From Bacillota bacterium (lineage in GTDB: Bacteria; Bacillota; Clostridia; Christensenellales; CAG-138): a stretch of DNA of 22,528 nucleotides. The notes under the pieces are model-generated. The model made no database searches and had not been told where the DNA came from. It was given only the letters and a program-made list of their open reading frames with translations. The translations under genes were made by a program, and so were the position numbers. The DNA lies in assembly GCA_016288175.1 (NCBI GenBank), contig JAEEYN010000146.1:1-22528 (forward strand), written 5' to 3'. Below, piece by piece: positions 5,180 through 13,105 of this stretch (the stretch's first letter is position 1; every line of letters begins with the position of its first letter).

Positions 5180-8100
5180 TTAAAAGATAATTGTGCACCT
5201 CGGCAGCTGCTGCTCCAGCCATTCGACCTGTTCCTCAGTCAAAGGATTGCCGCGAAGATCGATCCACCTCAAATTCGTCATCGTGCTCAAAGGCGTGATA
5301 TCGCTGATATTGTTGCCCAGCAGGTAAAGATTGGTCACTTTGTTTAAACCGACCAACGGGGAAACGTCGCTGATACTGTTGTACCCAAGGTGGATAGCCT
5401 GCAAATTTACAAGACCGCTTAAAGCGGAGACGTCGCTGATTTCATTCGAGTCGAGATAAAGACTTTCCAGTTTAGTCAGTACTCGCAGCGCTGAAATATC
5501 GTTGATTTTATTGTGACTGAGGCTAAGAAAACCCAACTTCGTCATTTCGCTTAACGGCGATATATCGGTGATTTTATCATAGTCAAGCTCCGCGATCTCC
5601 AAGTTCTTGAGTTTTTGAATATCCACAATGCTCTTGAAATTATAGTTCATGTATCGGATTCTTGTTATTTTTAGCAAGTTTTCCTCTGTTATCCCATCAG
5701 GGTAATGGGATAACTGACGCCTGACGCAACCTTCAAACTCTGGATCGACAAACACGATCCCTCCGTCGGGATTCTGCGTCGGCTCAGGCGTCGGTGTTAT
5801 CGGTGCAGGCGTCGGAGTGGCCGGTGCAGGCGTTGCCGTCGGAGCCGGCGTTGGGGTCGGAGTTGCCGTCGGCGTCGGAGTCGGGGTCGTGGTCGGAGCG
5901 GTCGCCGATCCGCCGGCCGATCCGTTTCCGCTGCTTCCCGGCATCTTCACGCCATCGAAGACCTTGACGGGGGATAATTTCTCGTTCACCGGCTTCAACG
6001 GGTTCTCCCCGTCTTCCTGCCATTCAGTCCATGGAACGTAGTCATACCCCCACGACCATACGGAACCGTCATTTGCCAGAACAACAGCATCGCGAGTGGG
6101 ATATTCGCTTGCCACCGAGATCACCTCGTATGCGTTTTCCATGATGGATACGGGCGAATAACGCGTGGTCCAATAGCCATCGCCGATTATCGAATACAAA
6201 TATGCGCCGCACGGAACATGGTAGCTAACATAACGGTCCTCATAATCATAGCTGTAATCACCGCCGTAGCCCCAACCCCAGAGGGAGCCGTCGGTTTTGA
6301 TAATATATGTTAGGGAAACGAATATACGGTTTTCTGAGATTAAATCCGATCCATAACCGTCATAGACCTTGGCTATCGTTTCAACATTGTTCGCAATATA
6401 CTGCGGAGTTCTTCTTGAAACCATTTCTTCATCGCCAAGCGGGGCGGTCGAACCGCTGTAGCCCCAACCGATAAGGATATTATCGTTTCTCACCGCATAA
6501 GCGTGATAATTGCCGACGACCAATTCACGGACATTTTCAGCAACCATTTGCGGCTCTTCTGCAATCTTTGTGTCTCCGAGGCCAAGAAGCTCGCCGCGCC
6601 CCCAACTCCAGACTGCGCCGTCATTTGTTCGGGCAAAGCAAGCGCCTTCTGTACGCGGTATGAACTCTGCAACCTGTTCCAAGATCTTCACCGGTGACGT
6701 TCGGTTTTCGTTCGTGCCGTCACCGAGGTTATAGCCCTTATTATAACCCCAGCCCCAAAGCGAGCCGTCGTTTTTTATAATGTAGCACGTACAACCGTCC
6801 AGATGACTGTAGCCATCGCCATCCCATGCAATCGTCTCGCAGATAACAGACGAGACGTCATCGGTGATCAGAACCGGATCGTCCGAGCCCTCCGTTGTTC
6901 CGTTTCCCAGGCTCAAGAACAGATCCTCGGAATACTCATCATAATAGCCGCAGTATTCCCCGTTTCCCCAAGCCAAAAGCTGACCGTCGGTCCGCACGGC
7001 GAAATACATGCCGCAGCACGAATCGAAGTCTTTGACGCCATCCGTGATTTTTACCGGTGTTTCGCTGCTTTCGGTGCCGTCGGCAAGCCTCCTTCCATAG
7101 CTGCTGCCCCAGCCCCAGAGGGAATTATCGGTGCATATCGCATATATAAAGCCTTCGCTCGGTTTGATCCGCGATACGTTATTCAGTATCGGCTTCGGCG
7201 TTTCCGCAAGCTCGAACAGGGTGTTGGACCTGTCGATAACGTAAGCCTTGTCCCAAAGGACCGATAAGGTTTTCGCGTTTTCCATTATCTTTCGCGGCTG
7301 CGCTCCGTCTTTTCTGTAAAAATCGCTCTTCCAGGTCCAAAGGGAATTGTCCTCGCGGATCGCATAGACATTGTTGCCGCAAACGGCGACGGTTTGAGCC
7401 GGCGTAAGCTTTATCCACTCCGCATAGGTCACTTCATTTGCGGTAACAGATACAATGATCGAAGCATATTGATAGTCTTCGTGGTCGACGACCAATAAGT
7501 ATTGTCTGGGTTCTGATTGACCCGATTCGGATTCTCCCGGTTCGAGCATCAGATAAACGTCCCCGTTATTATCGCTCATGGGCGGGGCGTCAAAATCGAG
7601 AGGGTTATCCGCAGCAGCGCCGTTGATTATCGGGTATACCTTCACTTCGCAGCCGGCAACGGGATTCTCGCCTTCTTTTGTTACGACCTTCGTTACAATA
7701 GATCCGAGGTCTTTATTCTCGAATCCCGGATTTTCCGACGACCCGCGCCTGAGGATCGCTTCCTGAACGGCGGCCCGTGCGTCCAGCATTCCGTTAATTA
7801 CATACGAAAAATCATAATGAATCACATCATTGCTTTTGAAATCATCCCTTATTTTTTGGCATTCGTATGCTGTTGTGATAACAATATCAGCAACTTCATC
7901 GCCTTTGAGTCTGTTGTTCGCAGCCCATACCATTGCCGCAACGCCGGCGACGTGGGGCGAAGCCATGGAGGTTCCGTCCTTCAATCCATACCGCTCACCG
8001 TTTTCATTTTCAGGAATTGTTGAAAAAATACCAGCGCCGGGCGCAAGCACGTCTACCCTTTCACCCCAATTTGAGAAAAGACAAACGGAATATTCTTTTT

Positions 8101-9598
8101 TAAAACCATTTTGTTCGCTGTATTCGTTCTGTACTGCGCCGACCACAATTATCCGCTTCTTAACATCCGGATATTTATCGTCGATCGCTGCGAAAACTGA
8201 GATGTATTTGGCATCGACTTTTCCGAAGCAAGCTCCTTCCGGGAGGTCTTTCTTTATGTTGAAAGCTTCCTTCCCGGCTCCGCAATGTTCACAGGAGAAA
8301 TCTTTGGGAAGATCTTCCCAATCTGCAACGGTTTTGATTTCATCATAGACCCGGCCGCATTTATTACATACACATTCTAATATGTTAACTTCTTCTTTGG
8401 CAACTTCTCTCCACCCGAATGTTGCTGCGTCGTCGCGTACAAAAAGGTTGGCCGGAGCAGCATTTCTCGCCTCTTCTTCATTTCTCAAGCTTGTATTTCC
8501 TGCGCCTTGACAGATAACGAAATCGTAGCCTTTTTCGAGTAAAGTGTTTAGAATCTTACCAAGTGCGTCTGCGAATATTTCTATATGTCTTATCGCCCTT
8601 TCTTCACCGGCGGAAGCAGCAAAAGCCAATACATTGCCGTTTGTCATTGAGCAGTTTATGACTTTAACGTTTCTCGCAATCAGTTCGACGCATACTTCTT
8701 TAAAATAAATCAAGGTCTCCTTATGTTCCGGGTTGACCGCAAATGAGTATGCTTTGGCGACCGGCTTTTCACCGAGTATTTTGTTTGGGAAAACTCCCGT
8801 AACGCCCTTACCGTTATTTGCAACCGCAGCAAAGATGCCAAGCACGTGCGTACCGTGGGATAGGTTTCCGGGATCTTTCTCGAAATACTCGTTCCTTTCC
8901 AGTATTTCTTTCAGGTCTTCATGTTCAACGTCAGTTCCGCCGTCAATAATGCCTATAATGATATTAGAGAATTCTTTCGCATATTCCCATGCCCCGCGGG
9001 CATTGATGGCTTCCATGCCCCAGTTATTGCCGTACGGCTCCCCCTCGTACCAAGCTTCATGCGCATTTTCGTCGTTGCTCCATGGATCATTGATAAAAAG
9101 CGAGCTTTCGTCAAGCTCCATCACGTAATCCAGCATTGCGTCGTCGATCAGCGGGCTTTGCTCGAACGTTTCGATAAGCCGGTTCAACTCCTGTTCGGTT
9201 TTATCGGAGAACGCAGCCTGATAATCGCCGGTGAGCTCGATATAGCCGACGATCTCGCCGCCGTTCGCTTCGATCAGGGCTTTGACCTCATCATAAGGCG
9301 CATCCATCGCAGCAACGAGCAGCACCTCGTTGCGGACGAATTCCGTAAAGCCGTCCTCGGAAAGCACGACGTCCTCCTCCGAAAAACCGCGCGTATAGCA
9401 TTGGCCGATATCTGTGACCTCGGCCGCGAAATCGGCGGTATGCCAGGGAGTTTCGGAATTATCCGACGTTTGCTCCCCGGAGTCATTTTGCTGGATAGCG
9501 TCCTGCTTCGGTTTGCCGCAGCTGCAGCCGGGAATCAGGGCAGCGAGAAAAACTGCCGCGAGCAGCAGACACAGGATCGATCTTGCGGTTTTCATCAT
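5180..9598 (-). CDS. Giant subtilisin-like lipoprotein protease with rubredoxin-like insert, RCC1 repeats and leucine-rich repeats
   Basis: 1472 residues. Signal peptide with lipobox I-P-G-C at Cys25, so probably anchored to the outer face of the membrane. Residues 85-160 resemble an inhibitor-type propeptide. The S8 serine protease domain (about 190-615) has a complete triad: Asp219 in IIDGGTD, His248 in SHGTHV, Ser544 in DGTSMASPHVAG, and Asn368 in GAGN. Between Asn368 and Ser544 sits a rubredoxin-like insert (405-447): CNKCG and CEHCGAGKEAF (Cys411, 414, 436, 439) around WEDLPKDF. Next come a carboxypeptidase-regulatory-like beta domain (630-730), RCC1-type repeats with DGSLWGWG motifs (about 737-1213), a Thr/Pro/Ala linker (1222-1278) and five or more 22-residue internalin-like LRRs (1325-1472). 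AAGGAG lies five bases before the first of two adjacent ATG codons. It follows the methyltransferase by 44 bases and is AT-richer than it. Substrate unknown. Confidence 0.9.
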   Translation of the reverse strand: MMKTARSILCLLLAAVFLAALIPGCSCGKPKQDAIQQNDSGEQTSDNSETPWHTADFAAEVTDIGQCYTRGFSEEDVVLSEDGFTEFVRNEVLLVAAMDAPYDEVKALIEANGGEIVGYIELTGDYQAAFSDKTEQELNRLIETFEQSPLIDDAMLDYVMELDESSLFINDPWSNDENAHEAWYEGEPYGNNWGMEAINARGAWEYAKEFSNIIIGIIDGGTDVEHEDLKEILERNEYFEKDPGNLSHGTHVLGIFAAVANNGKGVTGVFPNKILGEKPVAKAYSFAVNPEHKETLIYFKEVCVELIARNVKVINCSMTNGNVLAFAASAGEERAIRHIEIFADALGKILNTLLEKGYDFVICQGAGNTSLRNEEEARNAAPANLFVRDDAATFGWREVAKEEVNILECVCNKCGRVYDEIKTVADWEDLPKDFSCEHCGAGKEAFNIKKDLPEGACFGKVDAKYISVFAAIDDKYPDVKKRIIVVGAVQNEYSEQNGFKKEYSVCLFSNWGERVDVLAPGAGIFSTIPENENGERYGLKDGTSMASPHVAGVAAMVWAANNRLKGDEVADIVITTAYECQKIRDDFKSNDVIHYDFSYVINGMLDARAAVQEAILRRGSSENPGFENKDLGSIVTKVVTKEGENPVAGCEVKVYPIINGAAADNPLDFDAPPMSDNNGDVYLMLEPGESESGQSEPRQYLLVVDHEDYQYASIIVSVTANEVTYAEWIKLTPAQTVAVCGNNVYAIREDNSLWTWKSDFYRKDGAQPRKIMENAKTLSVLWDKAYVIDRSNTLFELAETPKPILNNVSRIKPSEGFIYAICTDNSLWGWGSSYGRRLADGTESSETPVKITDGVKDFDSCCGMYFAVRTDGQLLAWGNGEYCGYYDEYSEDLFLSLGNGTTEGSDDPVLITDDVSSVICETIAWDGDGYSHLDGCTCYIIKNDGSLWGWGYNKGYNLGDGTNENRTSPVKILEQVAEFIPRTEGACFARTNDGAVWSWGRGELLGLGDTKIAEEPQMVAENVRELVVGNYHAYAVRNDNILIGWGYSGSTAPLGDEEMVSRRTPQYIANNVETIAKVYDGYGSDLISENRIFVSLTYIIKTDGSLWGWGYGGDYSYDYEDRYVSYHVPCGAYLYSIIGDGYWTTRYSPVSIMENAYEVISVASEYPTRDAVVLANDGSVWSWGYDYVPWTEWQEDGENPLKPVNEKLSPVKVFDGVKMPGSSGNGSAGGSATAPTTTPTPTPTATPTPTPAPTATPAPATPTPAPITPTPEPTQNPDGGIVFVDPEFEGCVRRQLSHYPDGITEENLLKITRIRYMNYNFKSIVDIQKLKNLEIAELDYDKITDISPLSEMTKLGFLSLSHNKINDISALRVLTKLESLYLDSNEISDVSALSGLVNLQAIHLGYNSISDVSPLVGLNKVTNLYLLGNNISDITPLSTMTNLRWIDLRGNPLTEEQVEWLEQQLPRCTIIF
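5762..5906. repeat. Short-period coding repeat for the Thr/Pro linker
   Basis: Repeats of GGCGTCGGAGT-like units with six-base sub-period, encoding alternating Thr-Pro and Ala-Pro on the minus strand. Such tracts tend to change length by slippage; units are in multiples of three, so the frame would survive. Confidence 0.75.
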
Positions 9599-9642
9599 AG
9601 TTTCTCCTTGTTTACTTTAAAGAATCTTTCTTTGATCGGCAG

Positions 9643-11214
9643 TTAATTCACTTTGATTATAAACACCATCGGCGTGAGTCCGCCGGCTTCGGTGCGCTCC
9701 TGGGAGAGGATCTCGAGATATTTCCTTTCGCGGATGAGCTTCTTGAGGAGCGTGAATTCCATTGTGTAAAGCAGCGCGACGCCGTCCTTTTTGAGGAGGG
9801 TCGGGAGCTTGTCGAGCAGGCCGGCATAAAGCTTTTCGCAGCCGGAGTGGGTGCCGACGCGGTTGCCGAAGGGCAGGTTGCAGATAAGCTCGTCATAGGG
9901 CCGTTTGACCTCGAAGCGCAGGATATCGTTGACGATGAATTTCGCCTGCTTCATATTATAATGACGTACCGCCGCCTCCGCGTTCGTGCGCGCCGCGTCG
10001 ATCGCCTTATGCGCGATATCGACGCCCGTCAGCGATTCGCAGGGGGACATCAGTCCTCGCTCGAAGAGCAGTGTGCCGCTGCCGCAGCAGGGATCGATCA
10101 CGCGGGCGTTGACCTTCAGATGATCGCCGGCAAAGCGCAGCACCGCCGCCGCCGTCGAGGGGTTCATCGATGCGGGGATCGTTTCTTTTCTGTAAAGGAA
10201 GCGCTCGTCCTTAACGGTCAGAAGCTTCAGATAGAGCCTTGCGCCGCCCTCCGCGGAAACGATGCGCAGCTCGCATTCGTAATCCGAAGGCGCGTTGACA
10301 AGGCCTTTGCCGTCGAGAAGATCCCGGAGCGTTTTCTTGAAAGCGGTGCGCTCGCCGGGGATATCGCCCTCGATCTCGATGCGGTAGCGGAAGGGCGGTT
10401 CGCCTTCGTGGACCTTCGCCATGAACGGGGCGGCAAAGGGTCCGAAAAGCTCGGCGGCGGCTTCGGGCGTCGCTTTTTTCGCGGTGCCGACAACGAAAAG
10501 CGCTTCCGTGAAGCAGCGCGCGCCGAAGAGCGCGGGATAGTCCGCGGTCCTGACCTTCAAACTGCTGCGGCGGATATCGTAAGCTTCGATCCCGAGCCTG
10601 CCGAGTTCCTGCGAAAGCTGCATCGTAAGGCGGTCCGGCGCGGCGAGCTCGATCTCATAGGGCTTGTCAAGGCGGGTGAAGGCATGCTTTTCATGCTTCA
10701 TGCAGGCAGCGCGCGCCTGTTTCAGCGCCTCGATTTCCTCCTCGAAATGCTTCTTTTCGGTTTCGTTGGCGGGTTCGGCGGGAACATACGCCGCAAGCGC
10801 GGCTTCGGCCCTTTCGCCGCCGACGGAGCCGAGAGCGAGCAGCAGCGACGGACGGACGAAGCGGGTCTCCTCCTTTTCGAGCCGTTCGATCAGAAGGTCC
10901 GCGTCCTCCGGCGACCTTGAAAGCGAGCCGAGAAGCCTTGCCGCGTTGCGCCGGAGCTTCGGAAAGGTCCCGTCATCGCCGACCGACGCGCGTATCGCCG
11001 CCATCAGTTTCGGATCGACGCTCATTTTGAGCAGCAGCGCGCGACTTTTCGCGAGGCGCACAAGAAGGCTCGAACCGACGCCCTCTTCGGCGAACATCGC
11101 CGAAGTCTCGGCAAGGAGGCTGAGCTTGTCGATCGACGGATCGACGGCGAGCAGAGCGGAACCGTTCGGTTTTTCGAGTTCCCGTTTGATTTCTTCCCGT
11201 TTAAGTTTTTTCAT
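9643..11214 (-). CDS. HEAT-repeat/THUMP-type RNA methyltransferase (Trm14/RlmL-like)
   Basis: 523 residues. Residues 1-165 are Leu/Ala-rich helical pairs that look like HEAT repeats. Residues about 185-345 resemble a THUMP-type RNA-binding region. The C-terminal Rossmann methyltransferase domain (about 350-523) has the S-adenosylmethionine motif I DPCCGSGTLLFE (374-385), an acidic motif II in GVDIAHKAI, and the catalytic motif IV N-L-P-F (446-449), a variant of the NPPY motif used for N-methylation of bases. The architecture places it near the Trm11/Trm14/RlmL group, so the target is probably tRNA or rRNA, but which base cannot be said. AAAGGATCC precedes the ATG. It lies 63 bases after rluD and 44 before the protease. 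Confidence 0.8.
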   Translation of the reverse strand: MKKLKREEIKRELEKPNGSALLAVDPSIDKLSLLAETSAMFAEEGVGSSLLVRLAKSRALLLKMSVDPKLMAAIRASVGDDGTFPKLRRNAARLLGSLSRSPEDADLLIERLEKEETRFVRPSLLLALGSVGGERAEAALAAYVPAEPANETEKKHFEEEIEALKQARAACMKHEKHAFTRLDKPYEIELAAPDRLTMQLSQELGRLGIEAYDIRRSSLKVRTADYPALFGARCFTEALFVVGTAKKATPEAAAELFGPFAAPFMAKVHEGEPPFRYRIEIEGDIPGERTAFKKTLRDLLDGKGLVNAPSDYECELRIVSAEGGARLYLKLLTVKDERFLYRKETIPASMNPSTAAAVLRFAGDHLKVNARVIDPCCGSGTLLFERGLMSPCESLTGVDIAHKAIDAARTNAEAAVRHYNMKQAKFIVNDILRFEVKRPYDELICNLPFGNRVGTHSGCEKLYAGLLDKLPTLLKKDGVALLYTMEFTLLKKLIRERKYLEILSQERTEAGGLTPMVFIIKVN

Positions 11215-11277
11215 TGTTTTGGATCCTTTGATGAATATCGGAAGTTGTTGTCTGCAGTCGGATGATCTCCGTTCCCG

Positions 11278-12309
11278 TCAGTTATTCCGCCTTCCGCGGA
11301 GTTTTTCGAGGGCTTTTTCGAAATTGTCCGGCAGCGGCGCCGTGAACTCCATCCTTTCGCCGGTGCGCGGATGCGTCAGCCGGAGCCTTGCGGCGTGGAG
11401 CGCCTGCCCGGCGAAACCGAGGCTGTTTTTGCCCCGGCCGTAAACATCGTCGCCGACAAGGGGATGGTTTATGTATGCCATGTGTACGCGGATCTGGTGG
11501 GTGCGGCCCGTTTCGAGCTCGACCGAGAGCAGCGTCATGTCGCCGAAGCGCTCTTCGACGCGCCAGTGCGTGACGGCTTCCCGCCCGCCCGGGACGACGG
11601 CCATCTTCTTCCGGTCCGTCCTGTGCCTTGCGATCGGCGCGTCGACGGTGCCGGAATCCTCTTTGAAATTGCCTTCGCAGAGCGCGAAATAGGTGCGCTG
11701 CACGGCATGGGTCTTAAGCTCTGCGGCAAGGAAATTATGCGCGGCGTCGTTTTTCGCAACGACGAGCAGGCCCGATGTGTTTTTATCGATCCTGTGAACG
11801 ATTCCCGGGCGGATCTCCCCTCCGATGCCGGAAAGGTCGCTGAGGCGGAACATCAGCGCGTTGACGAGCGTGCCGCTCGGATTGCCCGGCGCGGGGTGGA
11901 CGACCATTCCTACGGGCTTGTTGATGACGGCGATATCGGCATCCTGATAGACGATGTCGAGCGGGATATCCTCCGCAATGATCTCCGTCGGCGCGGGCTG
12001 CGGCAGCACGACGGTCACTTCGTCGCCTTCGCGGAGGGAATATTTCGCCTTTTTCGCTTCCCCGTTCACGAAAACATCGCCCGTTTCGATCAATCTTTGC
12101 GCGGCGGAGCGCGAAAGCTCGGTCTTTTCCGCGATAAAGGCGTCGAGCCGCGTGCCCCTGTCCGCTTCGGCGCAGGTCAGCGCGATCCGCGCGGCGTATT
12201 CCTCCGCGCCGTCGTCCTCCGGGTCGTCAATGGGAAAAACGGCGGGCTCAGTCAACTCGTCCGCCGCTTCGGAAAACATATTTTCTTTTTGTTCTCCGGC
12301 TTTTTTCAT
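11278..12309 (-). CDS. rluD: RluD-family 23S rRNA pseudouridine synthase
   Basis: 343 residues. It isomerises uridine to pseudouridine in 23S rRNA (RluD-type enzymes act on helix 69; the exact site here is inferred). An S4 RNA-binding domain spans about 51-98 (RLDAFIAEKTELSRSAAQRL ... VNGEAKK), followed by the catalytic domain with the signature HRIDKNTSGLLVVAKN, catalytic Asp175, and the downstream LETGRTHQIRVHMAYI motif. An acidic N-terminal extension of about 45 residues precedes the S4 domain; a start at Met11 is possible. The ATG overlaps the lspA stop codon (ATGA), so translation is coupled, the classic lspA-rluD pair. Confidence 0.93.
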   Translation of the reverse strand: MKKAGEQKENMFSEAADELTEPAVFPIDDPEDDGAEEYAARIALTCAEADRGTRLDAFIAEKTELSRSAAQRLIETGDVFVNGEAKKAKYSLREGDEVTVVLPQPAPTEIIAEDIPLDIVYQDADIAVINKPVGMVVHPAPGNPSGTLVNALMFRLSDLSGIGGEIRPGIVHRIDKNTSGLLVVAKNDAAHNFLAAELKTHAVQRTYFALCEGNFKEDSGTVDAPIARHRTDRKKMAVVPGGREAVTHWRVEERFGDMTLLSVELETGRTHQIRVHMAYINHPLVGDDVYGRGKNSLGFAGQALHAARLRLTHPRTGERMEFTAPLPDNFEKALEKLRGRRNN

Positions 12310-12854
12310 TCTTCCGTTTCGTTCTCCGCGTCTTTTCCGCCGTCCGGCGCGGAAGTCTTCTTTTTATCGTCCGAATCGAGGGATCTGAAGAATTCCCTGC
12401 CCTTTTTCGTGAGCACGAGGCCGATGAACAGCAGCACGGCGCCGACGGTGACGCAGGAATCCGCGAAATTGAAGGTCGGGAAGGAATCCCAGAAATCGAA
12501 AACGATAAAATCGCGGACATAGCCGAGGAAGATCCTGTCGAAAAGGTTGCCGACGGCGCCGGCAAGGATCATTGTGAGCGCGACGCGGATGAGGGTCGGC
12601 ATCGTTTTGCGCTTTGCGATGATGAAATAGATCATGAGCGCGCAGGCGATGACGGTAAAGATCGTCAGCATCAGCGTTTTGCCCTGCAGCCAGCCCCATG
12701 CCATGCCCGTGTTTTTCGTGTATTCAAAGCGGAAAATGCCCGGGATGAAGCTCATCGGTCCATCGCTCACGAGCACGGGGCAGATGAGTCCTTTCGTTAA
12801 AAGATCGGCTGCGACAAGGATCGCGAATATAAGCGCTGTCGTTATCAGAATCAA
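12306..12854 (-). CDS. lspA: Lipoprotein signal peptidase (signal peptidase II)
   Basis: 182 residues. A four-helix membrane aspartic protease that cleaves prolipoproteins before the lipid-modified Cys. Conserved blocks seen: DLLTKG in helix 1, EYTKNTGMAWG, AGAVGNLFDR ... GYVRDFI with catalytic Asp115, and FNFADSCVTVG with catalytic Asp132. A hydrophilic tail of about 30 residues rich in Asp, Lys and Glu follows the last helix and is longer than usual. The start is TTG at 12854, with GGAGG eight bases upstream; no ATG in this frame fits the conserved N-terminus. It has its own promoter and leads the minus-strand gene run. Its substrates would include the three lipoproteins in this window. Confidence 0.95.
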   Translation of the reverse strand: MILITTALIFAILVAADLLTKGLICPVLVSDGPMSFIPGIFRFEYTKNTGMAWGWLQGKTLMLTIFTVIACALMIYFIIAKRKTMPTLIRVALTMILAGAVGNLFDRIFLGYVRDFIVFDFWDSFPTFNFADSCVTVGAVLLFIGLVLTKKGREFFRSLDSDDKKKTSAPDGGKDAENETEE

Positions 12855-12879
12855 AACAATGTCCTCCGGTGGTCAGATC

Positions 12880-12900
12880 GCCCTCCCAGCGCGGGAGGGC
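12880..12900. repeat. Perfect inverted repeat in the lspA leader
   Basis: GCCCTCCC and GGGAGGGC with a five-base loop. On the lspA mRNA it would form a stable hairpin about 26 bases before the start codon. There is no T-run, so a terminator is unlikely. Confidence 0.6.
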
Positions 12901-12938
12901 CGGAGCTTTCGGGCCGCATTCGCCCCAACTCCCAGTAA

Positions 12939-12967
12939 ATCATACTATATTTCACCCGAAAAAGCAA
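12939..12967 (-). promoter_or_regulatory. Sigma-A promoter of lspA
   Basis: On the minus strand: -35 TTGCTT (12967-12962), 17-base spacer, -10 TATGAT (12944-12939). Confidence 0.7.
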
Positions 12968-12999
12968 TTATTATATCCGCTCCGCGCCGCGCTCGGCTA

Positions 13000-13028
13000 T
13001 TGCATTTCGACGCAAAATCTGCTATACT
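13000..13028 (+). promoter_or_regulatory. Sigma-A promoter of the Na/Pi transporter gene
   Basis: -35 TTGCAT (13000-13005), 17-base spacer, -10 TATACT (13023-13028). The leader that follows can form two hairpins, CTGCGC/GCGCAG (13058-13074) and GTCCC/GGGAC (13076-13093), before the AAAGGAG ribosome binding site. It diverges from the lspA promoter. Confidence 0.75.
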
Positions 13029-13105
13029 GTCATACGGTTAAACAATAATGATGTAATCTGCGCTGGCGGCGCAGCGTCCCCGTAGAGCGGGACAAAGGAG
13101 AAAAC

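Noticed and set aside
5762..5906. Possible CRISPR-like or tandem DNA repeat
   Set aside because: The repeats are short, without spacers, and are explained by the Thr-Pro linker of the protease.
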